64,000 nucleotides of DNA from Pycnopodia helianthoides (GCA_032158295.1 CM063248.1:15982787-16046786); one strand, 5' to 3'. Shown: positions 27,101-33,254, counted from the stretch's first letter. Notes: a model not told the origin generated them from the sequence alone. Numbers and translations are program-made.

Positions 27101-30100
27101 CACAGGGAGATTGACTAGATCGACCATGCACTGGAGCATGGTCGATCTAGTAAATTCGAAAGCTATGTCACACACTGTCACACTGTTTCTGGTTAGTCTA
27201 GTCACTCTAGTCGCCCACCCGAACTTGCTCCTTGCTGCTTTATCTGCATGCAAACCACAAACAAACAATCATAAACAAACAGCACAACAACCAAAAAACT
27301 TGTTGACCTTTTTCCCCATGGTACACTGCGAAATTGTCCTCTGCTGGGCAAACTGTATAGTGTGTTGTGAATCGCTTCTGTTAGGCAGATTAGTAGAGAC
27401 TCACTGTAAAGATTTACTATGCCCAAATTTTGAGGCTAGACACAGGGAGTTGATGTTGTTACATAGTATTTGTGTTGGTTTTATACTAAAATTTACCCTT
27501 TCAGGGATGCCAGTTTTCCGGCTATTGCCGGAATTCCGGCTTTTTCAAATTTTCCCCAAATTTTTCCGGCGCTCCGCGTTTCATCAGGCCGGAGAAAATA
27601 TATTTTATTGAAAACAGATTTTCGGCGCTCGTTTGGAGCGACTCGTGTTTAATGTTAAAATGTTTTGAAAGCGCCGTCAAGCGTTCGTACATGTATTGTA
27701 AATGCCGGAAGTATTGAGCGAAGATTAGACTTTTCTGTCGAATGTGTGCGTGGTGCCGTATGGTATGTATCGATGTATTTTGTGTGTACATCCATACACG
27801 ATCTTTGGACCGTACATGAAATCGCTCTGAGAATTTTGTTTCGCGGACGATTGGCGTTACCATTGAGACATACCGACTGAGTTTTTGGCGTTCATCGAGT
27901 CATTATGGATGTTGAAAGAGAAGCTAATTTGAAACAAATTGATCGAGGGGTAAAGAATAGGTTTAATTGGCGGTGGCTTGAGTCGAGAGACAGTGGTAAC
28001 AGGGTTCTCCCCACGTACAAGCTACAGCGTATCGGCCCGATACGCAATTTTTGGGGGCCCGATACGCCGGCAAAAAGGCCGAGCACATTTACGCTTTTCA
28101 ATTTTTGAATACCTTTTTTTATTGACCGCAACAAACGGATCACAGTCTGTGTCCAGTGCCTTGGCCAACGTAATTTATAATCCATTAGTAATGCTTTCTT
28201 CGTGTGTGTCTTTGATCTATGTTGTCCCGGCCGCAGAAATCAATCACGATCACATACAAAAAACTTTCTTGTGTGCAGCGAACGATTGAGAAAAGCACAC
28301 ATGGCCACTGAACTCAGTTAACTGTTTCCCTTCGATGCCGCGTGCACCTTTTTCCGAAGACGGGTACCAGCGAAACCGTGCTCATTTTCGACCCCAAAAG
28401 AGCAAGTACGTTGATCGGTCGCTCAATCCCACATGCGTAATCCGTGCTAAAAAAACCCTGTGCATACATGTTTAGAGCGGTGTTAGAACATGTCCGTTTT
28501 ATTGTTTTATAATTGGGGCTACTTGAGGAAATTTAATTGACAAACAATATATCACTTATGTAAACAAATTATTTTGACTTCTTTTTAATTTACAGAGAAT
28601 CTTATTTTCTGTGTAAACTGAAAATAAATCAGAATAAAACAGTTAAAATGGGTTCACCACCTGTAGGGGAACCCCTGGCCAATTTTTTTTAAATGAAACC
28701 TCTATTTATGCTTTATTAAATAAAAATGCCTTTGACCATTATATTGCAATTTCAAAGGCTCTATGCACCAGAATGCAGCAGAGAGCATCTAGAAATTCAA
28801 ATTTTTGCAGGGGGGGGGTCAGAATTGTCTTTTTTTATGTTTTATAAAAAAAATCGCTGTTATGTTTTTTATTGTTTTTGGTCTGAGCGGGGGGGGGGGG
28901 GGTGGTGACCCCCTTTCCTTCGCAGCGAAATTTTTTTCAGGCTCTGAAGGAAAGAGTCACTGGCATCCCTGCCTTACTGTATTGGACATTTTGGATGCTT
29001 GAAAATAGATGTTTGTTATTTTTTTTTAAACAGGGACAAGTTTAGTAAGAATTAAAAATTTACTAATTGTTTTGATTGTCTGGCAGTATTCACCGTTCAA
29101 CAGCTTCAGAAGCCTATGGGGTAATACGTTCTCGGGGCACGGTAATGCTGGGTCGTCATGGAGTTCAGGTAACAACGATCATAAACATTAGACTTCTATT
29201 AGCCATCACCATAGTAACCGTATTATGTAAGACTCTATAAACTGTTCGGGTTAATCACTGTCAACCAAAACATGAGCTCAAATCGCATTTAAAAAAATAA
29301 ATCCTAAACAAATATTTCCATCCAAAAATATGTTGGGAATGTACTGTTTACCAAACAAAAGTTTAATTTTAGATTTTTCCGTACCATCTTGTGGCAGGAA
29401 ATAATGTTTTCTTTTTTGTGAATCCTGTTCGCTTTGTCGGTGGGTGTGACCCAGAAAAAGTAAATGTTTGTTGATAGTGAAACAAAATGCCGTAGCGTGA
29501 CAAACAAATGTAGGGCAACAAAGTCTCTATATAAAGTGTAGAAAGTAATGTTATGACCTGTTCAAAAATTGTGAGAGTGTGTCCATCCTTGAAGATAAAC
29601 AAATTATTATTATTTAATTTTTTATTTTTTTTATTTATTTTTATTTTTTTATTTTTTTTTTGGGGGGGGGGGTTGTCACAGAAAGTATTGACGTACAGCC
29701 TTCAAAAGTTAATTTACAAGACATGCTACCATTTTCAAACAATCACTAATTGGCTGTTGAGTTTGACGAGGTTGTGCAGCAGTCTATTCAAGCTATTCCA
29801 ACCTTAAAAACAAAGAGTCTAATAAATTGAGAGCATTGCTTTCTTGGGATGAAAAAAAAACAAGTCTGCCCCATGTTTTGAAATTCTACGTCTTTTTAAT
29901 CGAAGCACCGTAAAGAACGATAACTAACATGAAGCTCAAAATTCATGACAACAAGGAAGCTGAATTTTTTTTTTTGAAACTATTTGTGATTGTTTTTGGC
30001 TCAATCAGCAATCTATAAGCCATTTATTTTTATTAGTATATTTTTGGTTGTTTCTTGAAGATTTACCATAATACAAACTTCACATGAAGAAAAGCTGTCA

Positions 30101-33100
30101 GATAATTTCTGAATTAAATATTTGATTTAGTTATTTTTTGTTGTACCTTGCCGATAACCAGTCCAATCTGTTGACATGAGCCACTGTGATTGGTTGAACC
30201 CAAAGGAATTGGTAGTGTTGTGTTAATCTGCCATACGAAGCTGGACTAGAAAGATATGAATTTGCAGTATCAAGCCAGGGTGTATTTTTTTTCCCGGTAT
30301 CCTTGAAATCAGATGATAGAATATTTTTTCCCATAGGGAGCGATAACCTACATAAAAAAAATATGATCCTTGGTCTACATTTAGTTTTTTCAAGATTTCG
30401 TTGAAACGTTACTTCCATTTGTCACATGTACACCTAGGTTGTGTCAATCAAACCAATTGATTTGAATTGGCCTGCATACAAAAAAAGGTTCACTTCTCTA
30501 TTTAAAGACTTCCTCATTTTAGAAATTATGTTAAAGGCAAAGTATACCTTTGTTTTTTTGGAACCGTTCGATTGTTTTAATCCTATACAAATGTAGATAT
30601 TTACAACAAAATAACCTGTGAAAATTTCAATTTCAAAGGTGGTATCGTTTTTGAGGTATCGCCGAAAATCTGGAGCGTTTTGTTCCATGCAGGAAGAATA
30701 ATCCATAATTGGAATACACAATCTGAGAAATGTTTCATGCAGAAATGTCTCTCAGATTAAAATGTTTTTGAATCCCTTTGTTTAAAACCACATTCCTTTG
30801 AAGGAAATTGTTTCTCAAAATGTTATACATTATCAACAGCTGCAGTGCTTCTTACCAAGTAAGTTTTTTTGGTCATTGATTTTTTTTTGAGTAATTACCA
30901 AAGGTATACCTACCCTTTAACTTCATGTTAAACTTGGAGCAAATTTTCACTCACAGAAAGTGGGTCTTGAAGAAATTGTGTATATTTGATTCAAAAAAAC
31001 AGTTCTAGAAATTCAGCAACAAAAGTTTATTATTGTACATGTGTATCAGCTAACAAAAATATAGAATAGTTTAATTTATATTGTCAAATAAGTTATATTT
31101 TTGTACTTTTTCTTACTTTTGATGAATATGAAAATTACATTTATAATGTTTTGTGTGTTTAACCCATTTTTGTTTGCAATATTTGCAGTGTTGTTACCTT
31201 AATTTTTATTAGATTAACTATATTTATTTCTGATCTAACATACACACACAATCTATTGTAATTGTTTCTGATAGTTAGCTGACACATGTACTAAATGTAG
31301 CAACCTAAAACACATTCAACTCTGATATCTTTGCGTGCAAACTACGCTAATTTCAGAGCGTTTGAATAATAAGTTAGTTACTTGATTGTATTTTTTAGGC
31401 TTAAACTAAACCAGTTGTTTGGTTTGGTACTGCAGTTTGTCATGCTATGGGTAATGTTTCCTGTTGTTTTCAACCTGACCCGAACCAGGAAAAATACTAC
31501 CTGATCAACAAATCTAGATACCAATAGATAAAACGGTGTTTACTCTCTGTTTCCCAGGTACACTGGACATTTATTTTTGTAAAAACCTCAACACACTCTG
31601 TAAGATGAATCAACACAATTTCCTCAATTGTTTGTTGAAGGTTTCGATCTCCCCAAGAAGTATCTTTTTTATGTCAGCTTTTATGAAAAGTATATAAACC
31701 AATAAGCCATTTGCGAGTTGGATTTGAATAATGTCTGGTACAATGACTTGCTTAGTCACAAGTTACTGGTTAAATCTAAATTCCTCAGACTATAGACACA
31801 GTTGCTATGTCAAATGGTTCGGGGCAAGCTTTTGTATAGCAACCTCCAGATGAGCAAACCCTGGTACCATTGTGCCATACACATTCATTCAGAATTGTGT
31901 ATGGGTGTTCGCGTCTCTTACGTAACTACGCAAAAGCTTGCCCTGAATCATGTGACATAGCAACTGTCTCTATAGTCTGAAGAATTGAAACTTAAGTGGT
32001 AACTTGTGATGAAGTACGTCATTGTACCAGACAATATTCAAATCTAACACGCAAGTGGCTTATTCCCATTGTACTTCTTTCCGTTATTCCAAATTGGAAA
32101 GAGAAAAAAAATTACGAGTGAAACACCATATTTAGAAGAAAACAAATTTGATTTGTTAATTCAGTGTGCAGCTTAGCACAATGTTTTTAACGGTGAAGAT
32201 TTTACTAAAGGAACCGCAATTTCTTTATGTTTGTAGGTTACAGTTGGATTATATGTTGACGATGTTGATGATCAGATAGTAATTGGGTGGGTGGGGGTGG
32301 GGTGGGGGGGGGGTTGATGGGTTTTAGGTTGTAGATGCTATAAGGTGATGGCTAATAGTAATTATGGTGTGGTACAGTGAATCATATTAGCAGCAGATCT
32401 GTTTGCATTTGAGGAGGACTCTGCAAAAGTTTGGATTGAATCAAACTGACTAAAGGCCCCAAACAGTATTTTGAAGGACATTCAAACAACCAGCGGAAAT
32501 AATTTGAAAAAAACAGAAACTTGTTTCTGGAATTGCAAAGACTCAAAGGGAAAGTGAAATACACGGGTAAATTGACCTCGTTTGGATTCTTTTTTCCTCA
32601 ATGAGTGTTAACACAAAAGTACAATTTCTAAAGCAGTTTAAACAATGTTTGGAGTATAAGTCACTCATATTGAATATACCAACACTTCATTTGCATTCAT
32701 ACGGCATTCATTTTCATTCAATCTTAATGCTACTAATATGATTTGCTGTTTAAATTAGGAGAATACAAGTTTTTAAGTTGATTGGTGACTTAGGGCGGAT
32801 GATTTTTCATTTCTGAGGGTTTGCAGTTTCATTTTAACAAGTCCTTGATTTTGTTTTGGACTGGACATTTTATGTTTATACAGAGTTCAGTGGTATCACT
32901 GAAATCTGCGAACAGGATGTTTGTGATCTTGGACAAGATAGTGGAGGACGAGGTTATCAGTTGTTGGGGAAAGAAAAGTCATTTGCCCTAGTGTCTAGAT
33001 CTAATGAGAGTGTTAGTGCACCAAGAATGCCAAATCAAGAACGGGTGTTCTGGAAAACTATCGCATCAGATAATAGGAGTCTGACAACGATACTAGAGGA

Positions 33101-33254
33101 TGTGTATCACTGGTGTGTTTCTACCGGGGAAAAACTGGAGGTGTGTGAAATGAACAAAAAGATGAAGAATATCATTCCACCAAATTGTTCCACACCTTCT
33201 TGTGACATTATGGTCTTAACACACTTCTTGGTTTGGCTGGATGGTTTATTGTAA
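22..33254 (+). CDS. TMEM131: TMEM131/TMEM131L homologue, 5'-partial, multi-exon gene
   Basis: Type I ER membrane protein family. TMEM131 family members are known to recruit collagen through lumenal PapD-like domains and to contact TRAPP through the cytoplasmic tail, promoting collagen secretion. Twenty-four exons (listed separately) join in phase except at two places. They give about 1,435 residues, or about 1,560 with a possible last exon at 32884-33254. Lumenal beta-rich exons run to 16.4 kb. The best family signature is NTGQLPIHIKTFKINGYDCD (about 16230-16290), followed by FTPDF, the helix YIISVILMGILFLGILTASY (about 17120-17180) and a Ser/Pro/Lys-rich tail. The N-terminus, including any signal peptide, lies before the window. 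Oddities are a frame break at the end of exon 1764-1867 and a phase conflict between exons 23179-23301 and 24056-24193. Family assignment is firm. TMEM131 versus TMEM131L cannot be decided, and a single pre-duplication orthologue is likely. Confidence 0.9.
917..1113. mobile_element. MITE, cagggcccaatttcat family
   Basis: Ends cagggccaaatttcataaag and ctttatgaaattgggccctg, nearly perfect inverted repeats, with ctaagca/tgcttag-type inner arms. One of about nine copies in the window. Confidence 0.85.
1764..1867 (+). CDS. TMEM131: TMEM131 exon with apparent 1-nt frame break
   Basis: The acceptor is ttgctacag and the donor is gtaagc at 1868. The frame continued from the previous exon reads YSIHSEDETSFDFGVMSIGN and onward through LINNNP, then hits TAG at 1863-1865, 2 nt before the donor. 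The exon is 104 nt, but the next exon reads openly only in phase 0, so 105 nt is expected. One missing base near 1858-1862 (a CAACAACCC run) would restore NNNPID joined to IPIQSF. This is either a real lesion or allele, or a sequencing or assembly error. Confidence 0.7.
2488..2873 (+). mobile_element. Inverted-repeat element, aaaggcacagtacacgtttgg family
   Basis: Begins ttaaagacacagtacacgtt, carries acttacttgggaagaagtac and tactacggttatggaaaata, and ends near caaacgtatgcagcaccttt. About 385 bp. Other copies at 37160, 38811 and 42456. Confidence 0.85.
2917..3039 (+). CDS. TMEM131: TMEM131 exon, lumenal
   Basis: The acceptor is ttcccatag and the donor is gtgagt. The exon holds 41 codons in phase 0, starting IPIQSFSCDLDDCEAMVL. 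A repeat element (2488-2873) ends about 43 nt upstream, so it probably supplies the region where the branch point and polypyrimidine tract lie. Confidence 0.75.
3241..3575 (-). mobile_element. tRNA-derived SINE, ttgagcaagacact type
   Basis: On the minus strand: an A-box-like ggcaagttctggtggttaag, B box gggttcgaatcccggtcatg, the body tccttgagcaagacactcaa, ctcccaagggagctgagatg, and the end gagcgctatttaaggagcca. Matches 34985-35286. TMEM131 intron. Confidence 0.85.
3680..3870. repeat. Short inverted repeat with GGCTTG-type hexamers
   Basis: ctttggcttgggactgggcc (3719-3738 area) faces agcccaagcccaagcccaaa (3814-3833 area). The outer arms are gaaactatggccctttttg and tcgaaaaggggctatttttc. Similar element at 44524-44680. 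Confidence 0.65.
4013..4204 (+). CDS. TMEM131: TMEM131 exon, PapD/Ig-like lumenal
   Basis: The acceptor is ttctcttcccag and the donor is gtgagt. The exon holds 64 codons in phase 0. Alternating hydrophobic strands such as HFAVLRLDVKAPL and FGGVVVET fit a beta-sandwich domain of the lumenal region. Confidence 0.85.
4502..4698. mobile_element. MITE, cagggcccaatttcat family
   Basis: Starts cagggcccaatttcatagag, contains gcttaacaacttcctgctg, and ends gcagctctattaaactgagc then cctg. TMEM131 intron. Confidence 0.85.
4983..5424. repeat. Dispersed inverted repeat, tgtcatttgattggtgg family
   Basis: Starts near gaacgttgtcatttgattgg, later has the inverted caaatgacaaggatctatgt, and ends tgcatccaatatttgtataa. 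Shared with 13540-14085 and, in part, 16585-16700. Confidence 0.7.
5468..5623 (+). CDS. TMEM131: TMEM131 exon, lumenal
   Basis: The acceptor is gtcattgcag and the donor is gtgagt. The exon holds 52 codons in phase 0, including QSVSITLINNFSHRMKLES. A basic, Pro-rich stretch (HHRPPKKTP) follows and probably forms a loop. Confidence 0.85.
5638..5918 (-). mobile_element. tRNA-derived SINE with extra 5' module
   Basis: On the minus strand an A box (tagctcagttggttgag) and a B box (ggttcaaataccgc) stand 45-55 nt apart, followed by gctctagtcaaattgtcttt. Upstream of the promoter lies a module with gcttcccaggttgtatcgta and cggcacccccgaac. Same structure at 18797-19075. TMEM131 intron. Confidence 0.8.
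6197..6278 (+). CDS. TMEM131: TMEM131 exon, lumenal
   Basis: The acceptor is gcacacag and the donor is gtaagt. The 82-nt exon goes from phase 0 to phase 1 and reads VGRIVFDPRLACDNEEMCYV. The two Cys may pair. Confidence 0.8.
6327..6601. mobile_element. MITE with terminal inverted repeats, in TMEM131 intron
   Basis: Ends ctaatagaccgatccattaa and ttaatggatcggtctattag pair exactly, followed inward by gctccgcccc/ggggtggggc-like arms and accaatcac/gtgattggt. Only one copy seen here. No ORF. Confidence 0.85.
6603..6790 (+). repeat. Dispersed repeat with iterated ctccctgatt motif
   Basis: Starts ttcagagctgccacttctcc and shows ctccctgatt or close variants five times at about 35-45 bp spacing. The same sequence recurs at 21957-22140. 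Confidence 0.75.
7040..7312 (-). repeat. AT-rich dispersed repeat shared with 25620 and 46900
   Basis: Contains acaaaattcttgaaagtaaa, atacaaatggttcgttgaaa and attgaaacaaaattaaaact, whose inverted forms occur at 25880-26010 and 46960-47090. Confidence 0.6.
7604..7988 (-). mobile_element. Inverted-repeat element, aaaggaacattacagaattgg family
   Basis: Ends tttaaaggaacattacagaa and ttctgtaatgttcctttaa. The body contains gtaatccaccatatacacaa and gatcgatcggcc. Near-identical inverted copy at 19204-19588. TMEM131 intron. Confidence 0.88.
8198..8315 (+). CDS. TMEM131: TMEM131 exon, lumenal
   Basis: The acceptor has a long pyrimidine tract (tttttcctcttcag) and the donor is gtaagt. The exon is 118 nt, phase 1 to 2, and includes LPDETQDVDRLFYSHLHNRW. 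Confidence 0.85.
8478..8853 (+). mobile_element. Inverted-repeat element, aaaggcactggacacttttgg family
   Basis: Begins ttaaaggcactggacacttt and ends acgtgtccggtgcctttaa. The body carries acttacttggtaacgagcaa and gatgaccaattgagccca. TMEM131 intron. Related in layout to the aaaggcacagtacacg family. Confidence 0.85.
9501..9636 (+). CDS. TMEM131: TMEM131 exon, lumenal
   Basis: The acceptor is ctgtttgtttcag and the donor is gtaagt. The exon is 136 nt, phase 2 to 0, and includes DMEIPVTAVLEWPRLI. It has an N-glycosylation sequon NTT near its start. Confidence 0.85.
9743..10350 (+). mobile_element. Inverted-repeat element, aaaggcactggacacttttgg family, enlarged
   Basis: Begins ttaaaggcagtggacactat and carries acttggtaacgagtaatggg. 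Its 3' half (gatgaccgattgagcttaga, acaggtttgttatttcatgg) appears twice (10015-10075 and 10235-10320), so it is a partial duplication or two joined copies. TMEM131 intron. Confidence 0.75.
11173..11206. repeat. GAATT pentamer repeat
   Basis: ttgaattgaactgaattgaa and onward, about six units. A typical 3' tail of a non-LTR element, but no coding part is seen. Confidence 0.7.
11196..11920 (+). repeat. Tandem duplication of about 360 bp including a MITE
   Basis: 11196-11555 and 11556 to about 11920 share gaattgttttc, aataacatgtataa, aacatctgcatgtatttaat, tctcagactttaactct, tatttgacaac, then the 5' half of the aaaggca...cttttggtaatta element. The first copy lacks about 40 bp of the element body. 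Confidence 0.8.
11721..12106 (+). mobile_element. Inverted-repeat element, aaaggcactggacacttttgg family
   Basis: Begins ttttaaaggcaggctgtact and ends aaaagtataccctgccttta. Full-length copy. The truncated partner is at 11368-11552 inside the tandem duplication. Confidence 0.82.
12225..12334 (+). CDS. TMEM131: TMEM131 exon, lumenal
   Basis: The acceptor is ttttattccacag and the donor is gtaggt. The exon is 110 nt, phase 0 to 2. It contains LNPSDTLILVQLLPIALY, matching the family pattern of a bonding-strand motif followed by a Pro-rich turn. Confidence 0.85.
13091..13157 (+). CDS. TMEM131: TMEM131 short exon
   Basis: The acceptor is catttgttgttag and the donor is gtaaga. The exon is 67 nt, phase 2 to 0, and reads FDPELIETDDPGVFYL. 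Phases match both neighbours, which supports this small exon. Confidence 0.8.
13540..14085. repeat. Dispersed inverted repeat, tgtcatttgattggtgg family
   Basis: Opens ctcacacatagatccttgtc then atttgattggtgg. The inverted aaaatgacaaggatctatag is at about 13876, then tccagatttcacctagc and tgcatccaatagttgtat. About 545 bp. Confidence 0.7.
14133..14308 (+). CDS. TMEM131: TMEM131 exon, lumenal
   Basis: The acceptor is cttgaccgtttag and the donor is gtaagt. The exon is 176 nt, phase 0 to 2. It has a close Cys pair (GKCLKNTSCG) and the strand VTVSIGFKPSD typical of PapD/MSP-like folds. Confidence 0.85.
15052..15191 (+). CDS. TMEM131: TMEM131 exon with conserved RNNLTILD motif
   Basis: The acceptor is tccttatacag and the donor is gtgagt. 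The exon is 140 nt, phase 2 to 1. RNNLTILDAFMVRGQGARG is one of the most conserved family stretches, and NLT is a glycosylation sequon. Confidence 0.9.
15436..15633. mobile_element. MITE, cagggcccaatttcat family
   Basis: The best-preserved copy: gggcccaatttcatagagct (15436-15455) against the inverted agctctatgaaattgggccc (15612-15631). Inner arms are gcttaagca-type. TMEM131 intron. Confidence 0.9.
16167..16362 (+). CDS. TMEM131: TMEM131 exon, last lumenal Ig-like domain
   Basis: The acceptor is ctttcttatccag and the donor is gtgagt. The exon is 196 nt, phase 1 to 2. It contains NFTVKRSFTLKNTGQLPIHI and CDGYGFRVLQC, hallmark residues of the membrane-proximal domain in TMEM131 and TMEM131L. 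Confidence 0.93.
16585..16700. repeat. Partial copy of the tgtcatttgattggtgg repeat
   Basis: Shares tggaatagtccagatttcac, gtaacaatgcactca and cctccaatatttgtata with the right end of 13540-14085. Confidence 0.65.
16961..17344 (+). CDS. TMEM131: TMEM131 transmembrane exon
   Basis: The acceptor follows a CT-rich tract (ctctctcgtttctcag) and the donor is gtaagg. The exon is 384 nt, phase 2 to 2. It opens with AFTPDFTMSRITRQLK and continues to LPRPQWE, then the single membrane helix (about 17120-17180). It ends with a low-complexity glycine run (GGGGGGASGGGG, about 17298-17334) at the start of the cytoplasmic tail. Confidence 0.93.
17588..18245 (+). CDS. TMEM131: TMEM131 large cytoplasmic exon
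   Basis: The acceptor is gtgtcgacag and the donor is gtacga. The exon is 658 nt, phase 2 to 0, about 220 residues. It is Ser-, Asn- and Lys-rich and looks disordered, with basic clusters (KSSKSRRRP, NSKRKSKPTTNKR) followed by an acidic-serine stretch. It has many possible phosphosites. Confidence 0.85.
18458..18636 (+). CDS. TMEM131: TMEM131 cytoplasmic exon
   Basis: The acceptor is cgtctcttag and the donor is gtgaga. The exon is 179 nt, phase 0 to 2. It contains GMGLDDFKFEDVKSR and QAFYGDVCRP, less low-complexity than its neighbours and a candidate conserved docking segment. Confidence 0.85.
18683..18796 (+). mobile_element. SINE fragment (3' body)
   Basis: B box ggttcaagtcccgctctagc then cttgttcaaccctaaattat and cccagtcagttttcccta. 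The A-box half is missing. Directly followed by the full copy at 18797. Confidence 0.75.
18797..19075 (+). mobile_element. tRNA-derived SINE with extra 5' module
   Basis: The module gcttcccagattgtatcgta to tggcacccccgaac is followed by an A box (tagctcagttggtagagtg, about 18977) and a B box (ggttcatgtcctg), then gctccagtcaatttttcttt. The tRNA-like head is not a real tRNA gene: it has no sound acceptor stem and sits in a repeat. Confidence 0.8.
19204..19588 (+). mobile_element. Inverted-repeat element, aaaggaacattacagaattgg family
   Basis: Begins attaaaggaacattacagaa and ends ttctgtaatgctcctttaa. Opposite orientation to 7604-7988, with high identity across about 385 bp. Confidence 0.88.
19651..19799 (+). 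CDS. TMEM131: TMEM131 cytoplasmic exon
   Basis: The acceptor is cttggaccacag and the donor is gtatgt. The exon is 149 nt, phase 2 to 1. TLELPYVPHSE is followed by a Lys/Ala-rich helix-prone run (AAKVAAKATKKALK). Confidence 0.85.
19930..20077. mobile_element. Short MITE, gatttcacaaag subfamily
   Basis: Opens ggctcaatttcacaaagaga and ends cttagtgctttgtgaaatct. It shares the inner tgatgtcacaatacaaatcacta core (inverted) with 62098-62249. TMEM131 intron. Confidence 0.7.
20331..20735 (+). CDS. TMEM131: TMEM131 cytoplasmic exon
   Basis: The acceptor is ttgaattgaag and the donor is gtaact. The exon is 405 nt, phase 1 to 1, about 135 residues rich in Ser, Ala, Pro and Lys (for example PPLWEQAKPMPSSQGRQ, KKKAKLVKTKSMPEKT). 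The acceptor is weak, so the 5' edge could shift. An upstream AG at 20291 would run into a stop. Confidence 0.75.
21022..21148 (+). CDS. TMEM131: TMEM131 cytoplasmic exon
   Basis: The acceptor is ggttatggtag and the donor is gtaagc. The exon is 127 nt, phase 1 to 2. TKTWPWPGQTNQPEHLD is followed by a Ser/Thr-rich run. Confidence 0.8.
21257..21595 (+). repeat. Dispersed repeat, gcctggacttcctgcaggca family
   Basis: Contains gagcctggacttcctgcagg, ctgccaggaaacgccctgga and atgtacaaggtcactctta, with atagaccatgtaacc / ggttacatggtctatag as inverted ends. Opposite-strand relative at 35284-35575. Confidence 0.75.
21957..22140 (+). repeat. Dispersed repeat with iterated ctccctgatt motif
   Basis: Second copy of the 6603 repeat: cagagctgccaactctccct, then aaatctccctgattatggaa and aaaatctccctgattgcaaa. 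Lies 105 nt before the TMEM131 exon 22246-22349. Confidence 0.75.
22246..22349 (+). CDS. TMEM131: TMEM131 cytoplasmic exon
   Basis: The acceptor follows an unbroken run of more than 20 T (ending ttttag) and the donor is gtaagt. The exon is 104 nt, phase 2 to 1, and contains MRKPMSAEGFSGGSSKFPF. Confidence 0.82.
23179..23301 (+). CDS. TMEM131: TMEM131 cytoplasmic exon
   Basis: The acceptor is ggttatttttag and the donor is gtagat. The exon is 123 nt, phase 1 to 1, and contains MWENTREQRFDMPPTPMTGF. The next clear exon starts in phase 0, so a short exon of length 2 mod 3 or a different donor is needed between them. Confidence 0.8.
23530..23690 (+). mobile_element. tRNA-derived SINE, third type
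   Basis: A box tggtctagttggtaagac and B box ggttcgaatcccacccgagt, with a body ctgtggatttttttcacaga of non-tRNA origin. Single copy in this window. TMEM131 intron. Confidence 0.7.
23826..23872 (+). CDS. Possible TMEM131 linking mini-exon
   Basis: Weak candidate that repairs the phase conflict between the exons ending 23301 and starting 24056. The acceptor is atctctttag, the insert is 47 nt reading ERSDYSELSL then a hydrophobic end, and the donor is gtattt. The phases fit, but the hydrophobic end is unlike the rest of the tail and the donor is poor. Confidence 0.2.
24056..24193 (+). CDS. TMEM131: TMEM131 cytoplasmic exon
   Basis: The acceptor is gtgtaccag and the donor is gtagca. The exon holds 46 codons, phase 0 to 0, with SMPSSTANSLWQPGPSYTD and WSTETGSPRAPAQP. 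Its 5' end encodes TGLGLGL from a GGCTTG-rich stretch that resembles a hexamer-bearing repeat seen at 3722 and 44540, so part of the exon edge may be repeat-derived. Confidence 0.7.
25013..25198 (+). CDS. TMEM131: TMEM131 C-terminal-tail exon
   Basis: The acceptor is gtgacatgcag and the donor is gtaagt. The exon holds 62 codons, phase 0 to 0. The Trp-Ser-Pro-rich repeats (SNPWSFEDV, SNTSWNSSSELFPSSIWS) match the style of the extreme C-terminal tail in the family. Confidence 0.85.
25620..26130 (+). repeat. AT-rich dispersed repeat with internal inversion
   Basis: The right part has gttttaattttgtttcaatg, aacaaatcatttgtatgata and agaattttgtataaatacag; the left part has the inverted gaaagacttgacctc. 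Shared with 7040-7312 and 46900-47190. TMEM131 intron. Confidence 0.6.
26820..26990. repeat. G-rich decayed repeat (gtggtgtaaccag type)
   Basis: cagtggtgtaaccagacatt is followed by several ggggcaag / ggggggc blocks and a run of 10 or more G near 26938-26948. A similar start, cagtggcgtaaccgtggggg, occurs at 49684. Confidence 0.55.
27049..27229. mobile_element. Foldback/MITE hairpin
   Basis: 45-bp arms 27049-27093 and 27185-27229, with three mismatches (core gtgggcgactagagtgacta). A second, perfect 16-bp stem, actagatcgaccatgc (27114-27129) against 27136-27151, lies in the loop. No coding potential. Confidence 0.8.
27502..28971. mobile_element. Probable non-autonomous hAT-like insertion in TMEM131 intron
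   Basis: Perfect 13-bp inverted ends CAGGGATGCCAGT (27502-27514) and ACTGGCATCCCTG (28959-28971), of CAGGG-type as in many hAT elements. Inside, a short ORF (27905-28108) has VKNRFNWRWLESRDSG, resembling the start of some hAT-type transposase proteins, after which the frame decays. No clear 8-bp target duplication is visible: left flank tacccttt, right flank ccttactg. Confidence 0.45.
29087..29168 (+). CDS. TMEM131: TMEM131 C-terminal exon
   Basis: The acceptor is attgtctggcag and the donor is gtaaca. The exon is 82 nt, phase 0 to 1, and reads YSPFNSFRSLWGNTFSGHGN then AGSSWSSG. If the donor is not used, translation stops eight codons later at TAG (29190-29192), giving an alternative natural C-terminus. 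It lies 3.9 kb after the previous exon, behind the hAT-like insertion. Confidence 0.75.
30531..30920 (-). mobile_element. Inverted-repeat element, aaaggca...ttaccaaa superfamily
   Basis: Ends ttaaaggcaaagtatacctt and aaaggtatacctacccttta. The inner cttcttaccaagtaagtttt shows it is a minus-orientation relative of the family at 2488 and 8478. Intron or 3' region of TMEM131. Confidence 0.75.
31701..32065. mobile_element. Large inverted-repeat element, about 365 bp
   Basis: Arms of roughly 140 bp (31701-31840 against 31921-32065) with scattered mismatches. Shared landmarks are aataagcca/tggcttatt at the ends, gtctggtacaatgac, cagactatag, agttgctatgtca and gcaagctttt. Non-coding; lies between TMEM131 exon 29168 and the candidate last exon. 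Confidence 0.85.
32275..32315 (+). repeat. G-rich tract, possible G-quadruplex
   Basis: Five or more runs of three or more G within 40 nt (gggtgggtgggggtgggg and onward). Could fold as a G-quadruplex. No other function seen. Confidence 0.6.
32884..33254 (+). CDS. Candidate last TMEM131 exon, or unrelated ORF
   Basis: The acceptor is tgtttatacag. From there 123 codons stay open to TAA (33252-33254), long for this AT-rich DNA, and the phase (1) matches the exon ending at 29168, giving EFSGITEICEQDVCDLGQDS at the join. It is Cys- and charge-containing and unlike the Ser/Trp-rich tail before it, and I recognise no domain. A polyadenylation-like AATAAA occurs at about 34716. It could instead be chance or an isolated exon. 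Confidence 0.35.
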
